Shown here piece by piece: positions 62,408 to 64,000 of a stretch of 64,000 nucleotides of DNA; the stretch's first letter is position 1; every line of letters begins with the position of its first letter. Below the pieces are notes generated by a model that saw only the letters and a program-made list of their open reading frames with translations, was not told the DNA's origin and searched no databases. The stretch spans positions 5,946 through 69,945 of the forward strand of contig CALBZA010000037.1 of the NCBI GenBank assembly GCA_937890005.1, read 5' to 3'. The position numbers were made by a program, and so were the translations under genes. Source of the DNA: an uncultured Verrucomicrobia subdivision 3 bacterium. GTDB lineage: Bacteria > Verrucomicrobiota > Verrucomicrobiia > Limisphaerales > DASXHY01.

Positions 62408-62914
62408 ATGAAAACCAAGAACTGTATCATTATCGGACTGATTACTGTCACGGCATTGCTCACTTTTATGGGCTGCTCAACCAACAACACTAACTCCGCG
62501 GACGGAATGATCTCCAATCTTGCAGTCAGAAAGTCCGGGGAAGGGGCGCAAGCGCTCCGAATTCAATCGGGAGGAAGCGGAGTGTTTTGCTCCACAAATG
62601 GGACTGTTGCCTGCGTTGGAGCTTTCACTGGATCGACCATCATCACAAACATCAGTAATGGTTCATTTTGGTTCACAGCACCTGCTGGCAGCAGCAGTTG
62701 TACAATCACTGATATCTCCGAAATACCAACGCCGTATGTTTCGGTCGTGCGTGCCACGCGCAAGAACAACGGTCAATCCTGGTGCGGGACAAACACGGTA
62801 ACCTTCCCGGTTTTAGCCTCCCAACAATATCGGTTCTACATCTACACAAAGAATCAGCTCCCGCCCCCTACCAACGGGCAATCGCTGGCACTGGACATCC
62901 AGTGGAATCCGTGA
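62408..62914 (+). CDS. Hypothetical lipoprotein
   Basis: The 168-residue protein has a lipoprotein signal (LLTFMGCSTN) and a Ser/Thr/Asn-rich beta-type mature part with three internal cysteines (FCSTNG, VACVG, SCTITD) plus WCGTN. The ATG at 62408 was chosen by the signal. It is flanked by IS and repeat sequence and may have moved with them. No family recognised. Confidence 0.6.
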   Translation: MKTKNCIIIGLITVTALLTFMGCSTNNTNSADGMISNLAVRKSGEGAQALRIQSGGSGVFCSTNGTVACVGAFTGSTIITNISNGSFWFTAPAGSSSCTITDISEIPTPYVSVVRATRKNNGQSWCGTNTVTFPVLASQQYRFYIYTKNQLPPPTNGQSLALDIQWNP

Positions 62915-63010
62915 GCTGAAATTAATCTTGAGCGAAGCCGGATTGTCGAAAGGCAATCCGGTTTTTGTATTTACAGCGGTGCGGCAGCGCCGCCTCACCT
63001 CTCAATCCGG

Positions 63011-63173
63011 TAGGGCAAAGCTGCCGCTTTGCCCCATATTCCATTCTCGCAATGAGCGGGAATGAACGAAGGATGTAATCACACCCGTTCGTGGGATTTG
63101 AAACGTCAGGGACAAAAACTTCACTCTGCTTGTTTTTGTTGAAGCATGGGCGGACCGGTAGGTCCGCCCTACC
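63011..63173. repeat. Composite repeat unit 1 (modules A-B-C-D)
   Basis: A (from 63011): GGGCAAAGC-TGCC-GCTTTGCCC stem then TCTCGCAATGAGCGGGAATG. B: CACACCCGTTCGTGG. C (63110-63144): ACAAAAAC / GTTTTTGT stem. D (63148-63173): GGGCGGACC-GGTA-GGTCCGCCC. The unit repeats once directly, 176 bp on. Confidence 0.9.
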
Positions 63174-63186
63174 AAACGTTTCGATC

Positions 63187-63350
63187 GGTAGGGCAAAGCT
63201 GCCGCTTTGCCCCATATTCCTTTCTCGCAATGAGCGGGAATGAACGAAGGGCGTTGTCACACCCGTTCGTGGATTTTGAAACGTCGCGGACAAAAACTTC
63301 GCTCGCTTGTTTTTGTTGAAGTTTGGGCAGACCGGCAGGTCCGCCCTACC
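63187..63350. repeat. Composite repeat unit 2 (modules A-B-C-D)
   Basis: The same order and nearly the same sequence as unit 1, in tandem with a 176-bp period. D here has a single mismatch (GGGCAGACC against GGTCCGCCC). Unit 2 ends 58 bp before the RAYT start. The gap 62915-63408 is wholly made of these units. Confidence 0.9.
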
Positions 63351-63408
63351 GGGTCTGTTAAATTCAAACTTCCCCACCCGCACGCTCGCCGCTATAAACG
63401 GTTCGCCG

Positions 63409-63888
63409 ATGAGAGACGCTCCCGTTCACGAGCCTGGACGCCGCACGCCCGCAAAGGGAGTTCACGTTTCTTTTAACGGACCGAATTGGGTTTTCCTCAC
63501 CGTTTGCACGGAAAATCGTGAACGCTGGCTGGCACAGAGTCTCATTCAGCACGCGTTGCATCGCATCTGGCTCAACACCGCCACCGCCTGGCTCGTCGGA
63601 GATTACCTGCTGATGCCAGACCATCTGCATCTCTTCTGCGCGCCGCGAGATTTGAAATTTACCATCGAACGATGGATGGGCTTTTGGAAAGATCGCCTCG
63701 CAAAAACATGTGCCGACGCAGGAAGGTTTCAACCGGGAGGGTTTCATCACCGGTTGCGTGCCGGCGAAAATTATGCGCAGAAATGGCAGTATGTCGTTGA
63801 GAATCCCGTGCGCGCAGGATTGGTGAAACGTCCGGAGGAGTGGCCGTATTTCGGACGCGTGCATGACATCCGGTGGTCGGGAGATTGA
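63409..63888 (+). CDS. REP-associated tyrosine transposase (RAYT, IS200-like Y1)
   Basis: The 159-residue HUH-type nuclease has MPDHLHLF with His72 and His74 as the metal pair, and a catalytic Tyr128 in WQYVVENPVRAGLV, the RAYT pattern. It is full length for the family and shows no frameshift. Composite hairpin repeats of the same kind lie on both sides, which is the arrangement expected of a RAYT with its REP substrates. The frame is open upstream to 63307 through the repeat, but the ATG at 63409 fits the family. Confidence 0.92.
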   Translation: MRDAPVHEPGRRTPAKGVHVSFNGPNWVFLTVCTENRERWLAQSLIQHALHRIWLNTATAWLVGDYLLMPDHLHLFCAPRDLKFTIERWMGFWKDRLAKTCADAGRFQPGGFHHRLRAGENYAQKWQYVVENPVRAGLVKRPEEWPYFGRVHDIRWSGD

Positions 63889-63895
63889 ATTGGCA

Positions 63896-64000
63896 GGACA
63901 AAAACGTCGCTCCGCTTGTTTTTGTTGAAGTTTGGGCGGACCGGCAGGTCCGCCCTACCAAACGTTTCGATCGGTAGGGCAAAGCTGCCGCTTTGCCCCA
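63896..64000. repeat. Repeat modules C-D-A downstream of the RAYT
   Basis: C at 63896-63930, D at 63934-63959 (perfect stem), and A from 63973 running past the window end. Same orientation as the upstream units, so the RAYT interrupts, or is embedded in, a run of these modules. Confidence 0.9.

Noticed and set aside
63011..63350. CRISPR-like tandem repeats
   Set aside because: Only two long units of 176 bp with no short regular spacers and no cas genes; better explained as RAYT-linked palindromic repeats.

Overview
The window looks like chromosomal DNA of a Gram-negative, lipopolysaccharide-type bacterium of the Verrucomicrobiota, most likely the Pedosphaera/Limisphaerales side. This assignment is an inference. 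It rests on a TIGR04073-type lipoprotein, a DUF6600 proline-rich lipoprotein, a DUF4450/GH43-like secreted glycosidase pair, hopanoid radical-SAM genes, a TatC with an enlarged first periplasmic loop, and many long palindromic intergenic repeats. Coding density is high, and most genes sit in minus-strand operons.

Layout. 1-8.5 kb: priA, a lytic transglycosylase, an acyltransferase-ruvA-ruvC run, a DUF6600 lipoprotein and a lone receiver protein. 8.65-13.2 kb: a tRNA-Arg(CCT) followed by two secreted sugar-active proteins. 13.2-17 kb: trpF, trpB, a small conserved-looking protein, a ferritin-like protein and a DUF72 protein. 17.2-20.4 kb: a hopanoid operon (small lipoprotein, hpnH, hpnJ). 20.4-28.7 kb: a TPR protein, ispE, a TIGR04073 lipoprotein, then the envelope operon tolQ-tolR-tolA-tolB-pal-like-pal-tatA-tatC. 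28.9-38.3 kb: an unknown membrane protein, threonine aldolase, a MetPS-type transporter with its 48-residue subunit, and a TetR-MFP-RND efflux locus.

38.3-52.4 kb is the most coherent block: eleven minus-strand genes in the order rex, 5S carboxyltransferase, mutA, mutB, meaB, epimerase, 12S carboxyltransferase, small associated subunit, biotin carrier, birA, succinyl-CoA:acetate-type CoA-transferase. It ends near a strong terminator. No biotin carboxylase and no sodium-pump beta subunit is present, so the set reads as a methylmalonyl-CoA transcarboxylase (Wood-Werkman) module under a NADH sensor. It carries its own biotin ligase and mutase chaperone. Every intercistronic gap longer than about 90 bp in this run holds GC-rich hairpins.

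52.6-61.3 kb: MscS channel, OtsA-OtsB fusion, receiver protein, VOC protein, Nudix hydrolase, rsmA, metallo-hydrolase, moaE, moaD, hpt. 61.4-64 kb is accessory: a decayed IS4-family transposase, a small lipoprotein, and a REP-associated tyrosine transposase (RAYT) surrounded by a composite, partly tandem, multi-hairpin repeat. The RAYT/repeat system and the Rex-headed transcarboxylase operon are the two items most worth following up.
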